From: Mycobacterium sp.
Lineage (GTDB): Bacteria > Actinomycetota > Actinomycetes > Mycobacteriales > Mycobacteriaceae
NCBI RefSeq assembly: GCF_019243155.1
Contig: NZ_JAFAUS010000193.1
Span: forward strand, 1-45,773
DNA length: 45,773 nt
Direction: 5' to 3'
Shown here: positions 1 through 11,640 of the stretch, in pieces
Numbering within the stretch: position 1 is the first letter of the stretch
How the letters are laid out: every line of letters begins with the position of its first letter
Notes under the pieces: model-generated
What the model saw: only the letters and a program-made list of their open reading frames with translations
Told to the model about the DNA's origin: nothing
The model's database searches: none
Made by a program: the position numbers and the translations under genes

Positions 1-4
1 CCCG

Positions 5-748
5 GTGACCGCCGGTGCGACCGCGCTGGTGACCGGGGGAGCCTCGGGCATCGGGCTCGAGGTCGTCGGACGGCTGCGCGACGCGGGCCACGACGTCGTG
101 GTGTGGGACCTCAAGGGTGGCGATATCGCTTGTGATGTCAGCGATCCCGGCGCGGTGTCGGTCGCGATAGAGCGAACCGTACGCGAGCACGGTGTGCCGA
201 CCCGCGTCGTGACCTGTGCCGGGGTGGGCGCCTCGGGCCTGCTGCTCAAGCAGGAGCACGCGGAGTGGGAACGGGTGCTGGCCGTAAACCTCACAGGCAC
301 TTTCCTGACGATTCGCGCTGCCGCGCAAGCGATGGTCGAGGCCGGTGAAGGCGGTTCGATCGTTTCCGTCTCCAGCATCAGCGGCACCGTGGCCGACCGG
401 GATATGGGCGCCTACTGTGTGTCGAAGGCGGGGGTGGACATGCTGGTGAAGGTCGCCGCCGTCGAGTGGGGCAGCTACGGGATCCGGGTGAACGCCGTCG
501 GACCCGGCGTCACGAGAACCCCGATGCTGGCGAAGCCCGAGCAACTCCCCGGCTGGGTCGAGGGCTTGTCCGAACGGACGGCGCTGGGCGGTGTGGGCGT
601 GGCCGCCGACGTCGCCGGGGCCATCGTGGGGGTCCTCGAATTGCCTTGGGTCACCGGACAAATCGTGCACGCCGACGGCGGCCTGGCGCTACACAGCCCG
701 ATCGACGCCTACGGTCAGATGCAACGGCTGATGGGCGGCAATCGGTAA
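5..748 (+). CDS. SDR-family oxidoreductase
   Basis: Short-chain dehydrogenase/reductase of 247 residues, the usual length for a classical SDR. The N-terminal NAD(P)-binding motif TGGASGIG lies at about residues 10-17. The active-site YxxxK appears as YCVSK near residues 137-141, with the upstream catalytic Ser in the SVSSISG stretch, followed by NAVGPG. It should interconvert an alcohol and a ketone on an unidentified substrate. The GTG at position 5 gives a normal SDR N-terminus, but only four bases precede it, so an earlier start outside the window cannot be excluded. It converges on the alcohol dehydrogenase gene with two bases between the stop codons. Membership in the catabolic island is inferred from position only. 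Confidence 0.88.
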   Translation: MTAGATALVTGGASGIGLEVVGRLRDAGHDVVVWDLKGGDIACDVSDPGAVSVAIERTVREHGVPTRVVTCAGVGASGLLLKQEHAEWERVLAVNLTGTFLTIRAAAQAMVEAGEGGSIVSVSSISGTVADRDMGAYCVSKAGVDMLVKVAAVEWGSYGIRVNAVGPGVTRTPMLAKPEQLPGWVEGLSERTALGGVGVAADVAGAIVGVLELPWVTGQIVHADGGLALHSPIDAYGQMQRLMGGNR

Positions 749-750
749 CC

Positions 751-1908
751 TCAGGCGATTCCGAAATCGACGATGCCCCGCACGATCTTGCCGTTGAGGA
801 GATCGTCGTAGGCGTCGTTGATCTCGTCCAGGCGGTAGCGTCGGGTGATCATCTCTTCGAGCTGCAGCTGCCCGGTCTGATAGAGGCGGGCCAGCCGGTG
901 GATGTCCGCCCTCGGATTGCACGAGCCGAACACGGTGCCCGCCAACGTCTTGTTCATCAGGATGAAGTCCTGCAGGTCGATCTTGACCGACCGAGTCAGC
1001 TGCGACGTCATGCCGGTCAGCACGCAGGTCCCACCCTTACGCGTGAGCTGCAGCGCGTCCCGGACGTCCGCAGCTGTGATCAGGGAGGGGGAGACCACCA
1101 CGGCGTCGGCCATGACCCCGTACGTCAGGCCCCGCAGCAGATCCAGCGCCTCGGCGACGGTCGCGACGCTGTGCGTCGCGCCGAACCGCAACGCCGACTT
1201 CTGTTTGAATTCAACCGGATCGACGGCGATGATCTGCGCGGCGCCCCCGATCCGGGCGCCCTGGATGGCGCCCGTGCCGATCCCGCCGACGCCGATTACG
1301 GCGACGGTATCGCCGGCGCGCATGCCGGAGCGGTTGGCCACCGACCCATAGCCGGTGGGAATGGCGCAGGACAGCAACGCGCTCGGCACCAATGGCAGGT
1401 CCGGCTCGATCTTCACGAGCGAATCCGTCGAGACCACAGTGTGTTCGGCGAACGCGCCGACCTTGGCCAGATGGCCCAGGTTATGGCCGTCGGCGGTGTG
1501 ATGGCGGAACGTTCCGTCGGTGGGCATCCCGGGGATCATGGTGCCGATGCCGACGTCGCACAGGTACTCCATCCCCGTCGCGCACCAACGGCATTGCCCG
1601 CATACCGCGACGAATGACATCACCACGTGGTCGCCCGGCGCGAAATCGGTTACGTCAGGGCCGACTTCGCGCACGATACCGGCTCCCTCATGACCGCCGA
1701 TGGTGGGGAACATGGTCGGCAACCCCAGCGATCGCATCACCTCGTTGGGTGCCGACATGTCGCCTTTGAGGATGTGGTCGTCCGAGTGGCACAGGCCCGC
1801 CGCGGCCATCTGCACCAGGACTTCGCCGGCCTTGGGCGGGTCCAGTTCGAATTCCTCGACGGACCACGGCCCGCCCACGTCGTGCAGGATCGCCGCCTGG
1901 CTTTTCAT
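751..1908 (-). CDS. Zn-dependent alcohol dehydrogenase (NDMA-dependent/AdhD-like)
   Basis: Medium-chain zinc alcohol dehydrogenase of 385 residues. Visible features are the catalytic-zinc segment GLCHSD, the GHEGAG motif, a structural-zinc cysteine cluster CGQCRWC followed by a fourth Cys eight residues on, and a Rossmann GVGGIG motif in the middle. The sequence resembles the mycobacterial AdhD / NDMA-dependent alcohol dehydrogenase group, which often keeps a tightly bound nicotinamide cofactor; that is family knowledge. The ATG at 1908 overlaps the stop of the upstream P450 (ATGA), so the two genes are probably translationally coupled. An in-frame extension to 2190 would run inside the P450 gene and was not used. 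Likely role: oxidising an alcohol made by the P450. Confidence 0.9.
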   Translation of the reverse strand: MKSQAAILHDVGGPWSVEEFELDPPKAGEVLVQMAAAGLCHSDDHILKGDMSAPNEVMRSLGLPTMFPTIGGHEGAGIVREVGPDVTDFAPGDHVVMSFVAVCGQCRWCATGMEYLCDVGIGTMIPGMPTDGTFRHHTADGHNLGHLAKVGAFAEHTVVSTDSLVKIEPDLPLVPSALLSCAIPTGYGSVANRSGMRAGDTVAVIGVGGIGTGAIQGARIGGAAQIIAVDPVEFKQKSALRFGATHSVATVAEALDLLRGLTYGVMADAVVVSPSLITAADVRDALQLTRKGGTCVLTGMTSQLTRSVKIDLQDFILMNKTLAGTVFGSCNPRADIHRLARLYQTGQLQLEEMITRRYRLDEINDAYDDLLNGKIVRGIVDFGIA

Positions 1909-3140
1909 GCGGCCGGGCTGAACGTGACCGGAAGTTTGTTGGGCGACCGGAAGGTGAGCCCGACGATCTTGGACTCCACAGCGGTGCCGTCGTCGGGCAC
2001 GAAGGCCAAATCCTTCACGCGGTCGAACAGGCTGTTCAAGATGACCCGCGTTTCCAGCCGTGCCAGGTGCATACCGAGGCACATGTGGATACCGCCGGCG
2101 AATGCGATGTGAGCTTGCCGCGGTCGGCGGATGTCGAACGTGTTGGGGTCGGTCCAGCGCGTCTCGTCGCGGTTGGCCGAGCCTATGCACATGTCCACCT
2201 GCGCCTCGGCCGGGATGGCCTTGCCGCCGATTTCGATTTCTTCGGTCGTGGTCCGCATGACCATCGTCAGTGGCGTCTCGTAGCGCAGCCCCTCTTCGAT
2301 GGCTATCGGAATCAACGACCGGTCCTGATAGACCGAAGCCAGCTGCTCGGGATGGGTCAGCAGCAGGTACAGCAGATTGCCCGACGAGCGGTAGGTCGTC
2401 TCCAGCCCGGCCGGAAGCAGTAGGCGCAGGAACGCGATGATGGCCTCGTCGGTCAGCTTTTCGCCGTCGATCTCGGCGGCGACCAGGTCACCGATGATGT
2501 CGTCGGTGGGTTTGCGCCGGCGCTGCTCGACCTGTTCGAGGAAGTAGCCGTGCAGCTCGGTCGCCGCGTTAAGGCCCGCCATGATGTCGGTCGGGATCGA
2601 GATGAGGTCCAGCGACAGCCGCCGGAACATGTCGAGGTCCTCCGGCGGCAGTCCGAGCAACGTGGAGATGATTCGCGTCGGGAACTCGAACGTCAGCGCC
2701 TTCACCAGATCGGCGTGACCATCGTTCTTGATTTCGTCGACCAGCTGATCGCACACCGGGCCGATGACCGACGGTTCCCAACGTTCCAGGGCGGTCGCCC
2801 GGAAAGCCTTGGCCACCAGGTTTCGGTGATCGTGGTGCTCCTTGCCGCCCATCGCCAGGATGGTGTGGCCCATGACCAATCCGATTGTCTTGTCGTAGGC
2901 GGCCGACGTGAAGATCCGGTCGTCGCGGAAGCCCTGAAACACGGCGTCGTAACCGAACAGCACCCACTCGTCGGCCGGCCGCAGTTCCTCGGGCATCTGT
3001 TCGGAGTCCATGAAGGCGCCGTGCCAGACCGGATCCCTGTGCCGCATGTACTCGAAGAACGGGTACGGGCTCGTCTCGCCGGTGGTGTCGAGGGTGACGG
3101 GTTGGCCCCCATAGTCGGGGTGTTCGGTGCGCAGCGCCAT
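1905..3140 (-). CDS. Cytochrome P450 (first of two)
   Basis: Bacterial class I P450 of 411 residues. The I-helix shows AGLETT, the K-helix ExxR motif is EGLR, and the heme-binding loop is FAGGIHMCLG with the axial Cys at about residue 354. The loop is slightly divergent from FGxGxHxCxG because Ala replaces the first Gly. It should hydroxylate a hydrophobic substrate using electrons from a ferredoxin; a Rieske-type ferredoxin is divergently encoded 128 bp away and a small P450-type ferredoxin lies at 26035. The ATG at 3140 follows an AAGGAG ribosome site. It forms a two-gene unit with the downstream alcohol dehydrogenase. The CYP family number cannot be assigned from sequence reading alone. 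Confidence 0.93.
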   Translation of the reverse strand: MALRTEHPDYGGQPVTLDTTGETSPYPFFEYMRHRDPVWHGAFMDSEQMPEELRPADEWVLFGYDAVFQGFRDDRIFTSAAYDKTIGLVMGHTILAMGGKEHHDHRNLVAKAFRATALERWEPSVIGPVCDQLVDEIKNDGHADLVKALTFEFPTRIISTLLGLPPEDLDMFRRLSLDLISIPTDIMAGLNAATELHGYFLEQVEQRRRKPTDDIIGDLVAAEIDGEKLTDEAIIAFLRLLLPAGLETTYRSSGNLLYLLLTHPEQLASVYQDRSLIPIAIEEGLRYETPLTMVMRTTTEEIEIGGKAIPAEAQVDMCIGSANRDETRWTDPNTFDIRRPRQAHIAFAGGIHMCLGMHLARLETRVILNSLFDRVKDLAFVPDDGTAVESKIVGLTFRSPNKLPVTFSPAA

Positions 3141-3167
3141 TGCCGCTCCTTCGGATATGGGAATATC

Positions 3168-3187
3168 GCTATCATAGTATAAATAGC
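3168..3187. promoter_or_regulatory. Candidate operator, AT-rich shared motif (site A)
   Basis: The 20-bp sequence GCTATCATAGTATAAATAGC lies in the divergent promoter between the P450 and the Rieske ferredoxin. Its ends form an inverted repeat GCTAT-N10-ATAGC. Related 20-mers occur at 21043, 23562, 27542 and 33936, each in a divergent promoter of the island. It could be a regulator site, and parts of it could also serve as -10 elements (TATCAT, TATAAT-like). Confidence 0.5.
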
Positions 3188-3268
3188 AACGAAGCCCAAC
3201 GACTTGTAGTGGCTACCGTAACGGGCACAGTATTGATACTGCGCGGCATCACGAAGGCGGTGATTCAA

Positions 3269-3628
3269 GTGCCCCAACGGCGATTCGTATGCTCGGCCGA
3301 CGAGCTGCCGCCTGGTGCGATGAAACTGGTCGACGTCGGGAAATTCGGTGTGGGCGTGTACAACGTGCGCGGCGAGTTTTACGCCATCGTCAACTATTGC
3401 TCGCACGAAGGCGCGCCGCTGTGCCTCGGATTGATCGGCGGTACCAACGAATCCGCGCCGCACGAACCCGGCGGACTGCGGCGGGTCCGCGATGGCCAAA
3501 TCGTCCGATGCCCTTGGCACAATTGGGAATTCGATATCACAACCGGTCAAAACGTCGCCGATTCGACGCGACGCATCCGGACGTACGAAGTCGACGTCAC
3601 CGACGGGGAGGTGTATCTCACCGCATGA
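3269..3628 (+). CDS. Rieske [2Fe-2S] ferredoxin
   Basis: Small Rieske protein of 119 residues. The cluster ligands are clear: C44-x-H46 in NYCSHEG and C81-x2-H84 in CPWHNWEF. There is no catalytic domain, so it acts as an electron carrier, probably for a P450 or Rieske oxygenase of the island. The GTG at 3269 was chosen because an AAGGCGG-like ribosome site precedes it and homology-like sequence begins there (RRFVCSADEL). A GTG at 3260 is possible. An in-frame ATG at 3140 would overlap the P450 start codon on the other strand and has no ribosome site. The stop overlaps the ATG of the next gene, so this and the two amidohydrolases form one operon. Confidence 0.85.
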   Translation: MPQRRFVCSADELPPGAMKLVDVGKFGVGVYNVRGEFYAIVNYCSHEGAPLCLGLIGGTNESAPHEPGGLRRVRDGQIVRCPWHNWEFDITTGQNVADSTRRIRTYEVDVTDGEVYLTA

Positions 3629-4671
3629 GCCCGATCGTCGATGCCAACTTGCAGCCGCATTTTCGCTACAACGCCGAAATCCGGCGCTATCTCGCGGCGG
3701 CCCACCAGCTGCGGTCGATCCCCGACGTCGAACAGCAGTGGTATCAGGCTCCCGGGGGTGACTATCGCGCGGATCTCTACGGCGAGCACTACCCGGGGTC
3801 GGATCCCGAGACCGTCGCCCGGCACCTGTTCGATGAGGCCGGCGTCGCGTACGCCATCCTGAACCCGCTGACGCGCGGCAACATCGCCGATTATCTACTC
3901 AACAGCCGAATTTGCGCGGCAGTCAATGACTGGCTGCTCGACCGGTGGCTGGAGCCCGACACCACGAACCGGTTTCTGGGCACCATTCGCGTCAATCCCG
4001 AAGACCCCAAGGGCGCGGTCGCGGAAATCGAGCGTCTCGCCGATCATCCGAAGCTGGTCCAGGTCGGTGTCCCGATGCAGTCGCGCGAGCCATACGGCAA
4101 GCCGGTGTTCGAGCCGATCTGGGAGGCCGCCGCAGCCCACGGCCTGCCGGTCGCGGTGCACATCAACGGCGGCAACGGCGTCGACTACGCGCCGACCTTC
4201 GCCGGCCACGCCCACACCTACCCGGGGTATGCGGCCTTCATGCCGCTGAACTACTTCGTCCACCTGTCCACGCTGATCGTCGAGGGCGTGTTCGGTAGGC
4301 ACCCGAACCTGAAATTCGTGTTCGCCGACGGCGGCTACGACATCCTCACCCCGTTGATCTGGCGACTGGACACCTTCTGGTTGTCGATGCGCGACCAGAC
4401 GCCGTGGGTCGACCGCTATCCCAGCGAGTACTTGCCCGGCCATGTCCGGTTCTGCTCGTCGGCCTTCGACGGACCGGTGGAAACCGAGAACACCAAACGC
4501 TGGATCGATTTCACCGGCAAGGCCGACTTGCTGATGTACGGGTCGAGTTATCCGCACTGGTCCGCGCTGACGCCCGACGTGGCGACCGCCGGCCTCGACG
4601 ATGCGCAACGAGACAAGGTGTTGTGGCAGAACGCCAGTGAGCTCTACGGGCTGAAGGAGAGTGTCCTATGA
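3625..4671 (+). CDS. Amidohydrolase-2 family protein lacking key metal/catalytic residues
   Basis: TIM-barrel protein of 348 residues in the Amidohydro_2 (ACMSD-like) superfamily, whose members hydrolyse or decarboxylate ring-cleavage products. It aligns along its length with the next gene product. Where that paralogue has the strand-1 metal motif DxH (D25, H27), this one has N8 and Q10. Where the paralogue has the C-terminal catalytic Asp (TDYPHW, D336), this one has Ser (SSYPHW, S308). The mid-barrel His residues (AVHI, FVHL) remain. It is therefore likely a non-catalytic or altered subunit, perhaps partnering the downstream paralogue. The ATG overlaps the ferredoxin stop, and its own stop overlaps the next ATG. 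The reading frame is intact, so this is not simple decay. Confidence 0.85.
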   Translation: MSPIVDANLQPHFRYNAEIRRYLAAAHQLRSIPDVEQQWYQAPGGDYRADLYGEHYPGSDPETVARHLFDEAGVAYAILNPLTRGNIADYLLNSRICAAVNDWLLDRWLEPDTTNRFLGTIRVNPEDPKGAVAEIERLADHPKLVQVGVPMQSREPYGKPVFEPIWEAAAAHGLPVAVHINGGNGVDYAPTFAGHAHTYPGYAAFMPLNYFVHLSTLIVEGVFGRHPNLKFVFADGGYDILTPLIWRLDTFWLSMRDQTPWVDRYPSEYLPGHVRFCSSAFDGPVETENTKRWIDFTGKADLLMYGSSYPHWSALTPDVATAGLDDAQRDKVLWQNASELYGLKESVL

Positions 4672-5816
4672 CCACGATCGAGCGGGTCGAATCGGCACGC
4701 GGTCACTCCGACGAAATAGCGGTCACCATCGTCGACACCGATGTGCACCCCCTGCCGGTATCGGCCGACGTGCTCAAGTCCTACGCACCGGCCGACTGGG
4801 TGGACAAGATCTGGCCGTCCGGAAACGCGGTCGCACCTGTGCCGCACTTCTACGACACCCCGGATTCGTACAAGACCATGTCGCTGCGACTCGACGCCGC
4901 GCCGCCGGGCGGCGGGGTCGCCGGCAGCGACCCGGACTTCGCCGCCAAACAGTTGCTCGTGGATGCCGGCGTGAGCATCGCGTCGCTAGAGCCGATGTGC
5001 GACGCGCAGCTGCCGCAGGCCGAGCACGTGCTGAAGGCGACGTACAACGACTGGCTCGCCGACGTGTGGCTGGACCGATACAACGCGCACGGCCGCTGGC
5101 GCGGCTCCATCAGCGTCAGCGCCCAGACACCCGAGCACGCCGCGCGCGAGATCGAACGGTGGGCCGGCCACCCCTACATGGCTCAGGTGCTGATGACACC
5201 GCAGACTCGCGGAATCCCGTTCGGCAACCCGCATTTCGATCCCATCTACGAAGCCGCGTCGCGCAACGGGTTCCCGGTCGCCACGCACCTGATGGGTCAG
5301 ACGCCGTTCGAGTTGATCCCGATCTACCCCGTCGGCAATCCCGCGCACTGGCACGATTTCTTCGCGGCCTGGCCGCTGCTTTACGTCTCGCACCTGATGA
5401 GCCTGGTGTTCGACGGCGCCTTCGACCGGCACCCCGATCTCCGGGTGGTCTTCGTTGAGGGCGGCTTCACGTGGGCGATGCCGGTGATGTCACGGATGGA
5501 CCGGATCTGGGAAGCGCGCCGTGGCGACCTGCCGCAGGTGCGTCGCCGCCCGTCGGACTATGTGCGCGAGCACGTGCGCTTCACCACCCAGCCGCTGGAG
5601 GATGTCGACACCGTTGCGTTCCGCCAGTACCTGGAGATGATGGACCTGGGCGACAACCTCATGTTCTCGACGGACTATCCGCACTGGAGCTATGACGCTC
5701 CGGCGTACGCGATCAACCGGTTCCCGGCCGAGCACCGCGAGCGGATCATGCGGGGCAATGCGACGGCCCTGTACGGGCTACCGACGACAGTGAAGGCGCT
5801 GCCGGGGGAGCGGTGA
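4668..5816 (+). CDS. Amidohydrolase-2 family metal-dependent hydrolase/decarboxylase
   Basis: Amidohydro_2 superfamily protein of 382 residues. It keeps the strand-1 DxH motif (TDVHP, D25/H27), the mid-barrel His residues (ATHL, VSHL), the HPDLRVVFVEGG signature and the final catalytic Asp in STDYPHW (D336). It is thus predicted active, with a single divalent metal as in ACMSD-type enzymes (family knowledge). The start overlaps the preceding paralogue by four bases (ATGA) after a GAAGGAG ribosome site, which suggests equimolar synthesis and possibly a heteromer. A GC-rich hairpin without a T tract (arms CCGGCG/CGCCGG at 5818-5835) follows the stop and may be a weak terminator. Substrate unknown. 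Confidence 0.88.
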   Translation: MTTIERVESARGHSDEIAVTIVDTDVHPLPVSADVLKSYAPADWVDKIWPSGNAVAPVPHFYDTPDSYKTMSLRLDAAPPGGGVAGSDPDFAAKQLLVDAGVSIASLEPMCDAQLPQAEHVLKATYNDWLADVWLDRYNAHGRWRGSISVSAQTPEHAAREIERWAGHPYMAQVLMTPQTRGIPFGNPHFDPIYEAASRNGFPVATHLMGQTPFELIPIYPVGNPAHWHDFFAAWPLLYVSHLMSLVFDGAFDRHPDLRVVFVEGGFTWAMPVMSRMDRIWEARRGDLPQVRRRPSDYVREHVRFTTQPLEDVDTVAFRQYLEMMDLGDNLMFSTDYPHWSYDAPAYAINRFPAEHRERIMRGNATALYGLPTTVKALPGER

Positions 5817-5826
5817 GCCGGCGGGG

Positions 5827-5965
5827 CTACGCCGGGCAGGAGTCCGAGGTCACGCACACCGCGGCCGGCTGGATCACCTGACTGTTGGCGCGTGGCAACG
5901 ACAAGTACCTCATCGTTCACCGTGCGGAAACGCAGGTCTACCTTGAAGGGAACGTCCAGCAAGGT
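5827..5965 (-). pseudogene. Possible frameshifted remnant of a small secreted-protein gene
   Basis: The gap 5817-6006 holds no intact gene. On the minus strand one frame reads VDLRFRTVNDEVLVVAT. After a frame change near 5890 another frame reads SQVIQPAAVCVTSDSCPA to a TAG at 5829. A Cys pair close to the C-terminus is typical of small exported mycobacterial proteins. This could be the decayed end of such a gene, or chance open frames in GC-rich DNA. No start or signal peptide is visible. Confidence 0.22.
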
Positions 5966-6006
5966 CCCGGCCGGGGCCGGACAATGAGTCCGAGAGATGA
6001 GAGGGT

Positions 6007-6978
6007 ATGACGCAGACGAATCTGACGCGCCCACAAGGCCTTAACCGCATCGACCCCGCGCTGCGGGATGCCGCCATCGAACACGGCGCCTTCGAATTCC
6101 GCACCGAGACGTTGCCCGCCGAGCGGGAGCAGGCCGACCGGCTCGCGGCCGAGCGCGCCGCAGCGGTGGACACCAGCGGTGTCGCCGTCGAAACGCGATC
6201 CATCGCCGGTCCGGGCGGCCACCAGCTGAACCTGCGTTTCTACCGGGGGCCCGACCTGGATCAGGCGCAGTCGGCTCTACCGCTGGTCCTCTATGCGCAC
6301 GGCGGGGGGTTTGTGACCGGAAATCTGGACACCGACCACGCGCAATGCGTGGAGCTGGCCCGAGCCGGCGGCTGCCTGCTGGTATCGGTCGACTACCGGC
6401 TCGCGCCGGAGCACAAGTGCCCCGCGGCGCTGGACGATGTCGAGGCCGGTTTCTACTACGCCATCCGTAATTCCGCCGAGCTCAACGTGGACGTCGGTCG
6501 CATCGCCGTGATGGGTCGGGACGCGGGCGCCGCGCTGGTCGCGGGCCTGACGCAGCGGATGTTCGACGACGAGGGGCCACAGATCCTGGTGCAGATCCTG
6601 CACCAGCCGATGCTCGACTCCGATGCCACGCCGTCGCGGCGCGAGTTTCAGCGCACCCCGGGTCTCAACGGTCCCGCGGTGAGCCGGGCCTGGAACCACT
6701 ACCTGGGCCATGCCAGCGCCAGCGGTCAACACGTGCCCGCACACCGCGCCAACCTCGAGGGTCTGCCGCCCACCTTCATCAGCTGCTCGGAGATCGATCC
6801 GTGCCGCGACGAAGCCATCGACTACGCCAACCGGCTGCTGCACGCCTACGTACACACCGAATTGCACGTCATCGCAGCGGCTTTCAATGGATTCGACACG
6901 TTGGTTCCCGATTGGGATGTCTCTCAAGAGAACCGGGCCCTGCATGCCCGGTCGCTGCGTCGCGTGTTCGCCATGTAG
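6007..6978 (+). CDS. HSL-family alpha/beta-hydrolase-fold protein with substituted catalytic residues
   Basis: Protein of 323 residues with the hormone-sensitive-lipase (Lip/Est) fold. The oxyanion motif HGGG starts at H98, followed by VDYRLAPEH, and the acid residue D264 sits in EIDPCRDE. However, the nucleophile elbow normally reading GDSAG is GRDAG (Asp172 in place of Ser). The usual GAFHGF is AAFNGF (Asn294 in place of His). With Ser and His both gone it cannot be a canonical serine esterase. It may bind a ligand, have a different chemistry, or be inactive. The ATG follows a GAGAGGG ribosome site. The frame is open throughout. It lies between the amidohydrolase operon and the ACAD pair. 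Confidence 0.85.
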   Translation: MTQTNLTRPQGLNRIDPALRDAAIEHGAFEFRTETLPAEREQADRLAAERAAAVDTSGVAVETRSIAGPGGHQLNLRFYRGPDLDQAQSALPLVLYAHGGGFVTGNLDTDHAQCVELARAGGCLLVSVDYRLAPEHKCPAALDDVEAGFYYAIRNSAELNVDVGRIAVMGRDAGAALVAGLTQRMFDDEGPQILVQILHQPMLDSDATPSRREFQRTPGLNGPAVSRAWNHYLGHASASGQHVPAHRANLEGLPPTFISCSEIDPCRDEAIDYANRLLHAYVHTELHVIAAAFNGFDTLVPDWDVSQENRALHARSLRRVFAM

Positions 6979-7042
6979 TGGGTGAACGCCATCACTATCG
7001 ACTGCACTCCGGTATCTCTTACCGTAGGGAGCATTGCTAACA

Positions 7043-7065
7043 TCGGAGTCGCCAGCGAACTCCGA
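7043..7065. promoter_or_regulatory. Inverted repeat upstream of ACAD pair
   Basis: The 179-bp gap 6979-7157 contains a perfect 7-bp inverted repeat TCGGAGT-N9-ACTCCGA, about 95 bp before the ACAD start. No T tract follows, so an operator is more likely than a terminator. A TAACAT -10-like hexamer (7036-7041) lies just before it. Confidence 0.3.
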
Positions 7066-7157
7066 CGAGAAGCGATCAGCCGGATGGTCAAACGGCGAAG
7101 TAGTTTCCCTTCCCTGCAGCTCAGCACTCGAATGCCACAAAGGATCCCGTCGGCCGC

Positions 7158-8296
7158 ATGACTACACTCGACTCGCCCGAAAAGACGCTTTTCACCTCCA
7201 CGACCCAAGCCTTCCTGGACAAGGAGGTGCCACTGCGCCGCGTGCGAGAGTTGCATGCCGCGGGGGTCTCGTTCGATTCGGCGTGGTGGCAGCGCGCCAC
7301 GGAGCTCGGCTGGACGAGCCTGCTGGTCCCGGACGAGCTGGGCGGCGGCAGCGTATCGGACAGTGGCCTGTCGGATCTGGCTACGGTCGCCGAGCAACTC
7401 GGCAGGACGGTGGCGCCCGGACCGCTGTATCCGGTCAGCGTCGTGCTGACGGCCCTCGCCGAGTGCGCGGATCGCCAGGCGCACGCCGCCACCATCGAGG
7501 CGCTGATGTCGGGTGAACAGGTGGCGTCCTGGGCGGTGTGCGAGCCGGGTCAAGGCTGGGCGCCGCTGAATCCGTCGGTGACGGCCGAGCCGACCGAATC
7601 TGGCTATCGCATCGACGGCATCAAGGACCGGGTCGAAGCCGGCGCCCAGAGCGGCGTGCTGTTGGTCGTGGCGCGATGCGGTGGCGACATTCGCCAGTTC
7701 CTGGTCCCGACGGACGCGCCGGGCGTCACGGTTGAGCCCCAGCAGTCGGTGGACCTGGTCAAGCAGTACGCCCGAGTGCGTTTCGACGGTGTCGTCGTGC
7801 AGGGCTCCGCCGCGGTCGGCACCGCCGCTGAGACCGCCGCGCTGATCGAGCGGCAGAGCCAGATCGCCCAAGTGCTGCAGTGCGCCGAGGTGGTCGGTGT
7901 ACTGCAGACGGTGTTCGACCTCACCACCCAATGGGCCTTGGACCGCCACACTTTCGGCCGCCCGCTGGCGTCCTACCAAGCCCTCAAACACCGGTTCGCC
8001 GATATGAAGCTGTGGCTGGAGGCCTGTCGCGCGACGACCGCGGCCGCGGTCGCCGACATCGCCGGTGGTTCACCCACGGCGGGCTTGTCCGCCAGCATCG
8101 CGAAGTCGTATGTGAGCGAGATGGCCGGCCAGATCGTTCAGGCGTGTGTGCAGATGCATGGCGGGATCGGCGTCACGTGGGAGCACGACCTGCACCTGTA
8201 TCTGCGCCGGGTCACGTTGTACCGGTCCATGTTCGGGACGCCGGAGGAACACAACCTGCGCGTGTACGAGTACGAGAAAGCGGCCCGGTCAGCCAC

Positions 8297-8300
<4 letters not shown>
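7158..8300 (+). CDS. Acyl-CoA dehydrogenase (FadE-type), first subunit of a pair
   Basis: ACAD of 380 residues, a normal family length. The N-terminal helical region is followed by a middle beta domain that is shorter and more divergent than usual. The C-terminal helical domain carries RHTFGRPLASYQALKH and the MHGGIGVTWEHD signature. It should introduce a double bond into an acyl-CoA with FAD. Its stop overlaps the start of the next ACAD (ATGA). Paired, dissimilar FadE genes of this kind form alpha2beta2 enzymes in mycobacterial steroid side-chain degradation (ChsE type), and the same is inferred here. No strong ribosome site is evident before the ATG. Confidence 0.9.
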
Positions 8301-11514
<3,214 letters not shown>

Positions 11515-11562
11515 CTAAAGGTGCCTCCGACCGACCTGCATGCGGGACCGAGTCGGAAACCA

Positions 11563-11579
11563 GGTCAAATGGGTTGACC
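11563..11579. promoter_or_regulatory. Inverted repeat upstream of the PAS/phosphatase gene
   Basis: Perfect inverted repeat GGTCAA-N5-TTGACC, about 60 bp upstream of the GTG start of the Rv1364c-like gene. TTGACC also resembles a -35 element on either strand. Candidate repressor site or promoter. It lies in the 381-bp non-coding stretch 11503-11883, which holds no convincing gene. Confidence 0.35.
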
Positions 11580-11611
11580 AATTCTGCACACGTCGTGGAT
11601 CAGATTACAAC

Positions 11612-11640
11612 GGGAACCGGTGCTTTGAGCAACGGTTCCC
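11612..11640. promoter_or_regulatory. 8-bp inverted repeat resembling a bidirectional ECF-sigma promoter
   Basis: Perfect inverted repeat GGGAACCG-N13-CGGTTCCC. Read on either strand it gives GGAAC-N17-GTT, close to the spacing of SigE-type ECF promoters. It lies about 110 bp upstream of the minus-strand PAS/phosphatase gene. It could equally be a repressor site or RNA hairpin; the promoter reading is inference. Confidence 0.35.

Noticed and set aside
466..1617. 383-codon plus-strand open frame across the SDR and alcohol dehydrogenase genes
   Set aside because: Arg/Gly-rich composition, no domain, and overlaps two well-supported genes.
3168..3187. KstR or KstR2 operator
   Set aside because: The known steroid-regulator motifs (AAC-NN-GTT and AAG-NN-CTT type cores) are not present at this site or at the four related ones.
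3140..3268. Extended N-terminus of the Rieske ferredoxin from an ATG at 3140
   Set aside because: No ribosome site, the extension contains the palindromic promoter region and overlaps the P450 start codon; Rieske-like sequence starts only at about 3269.
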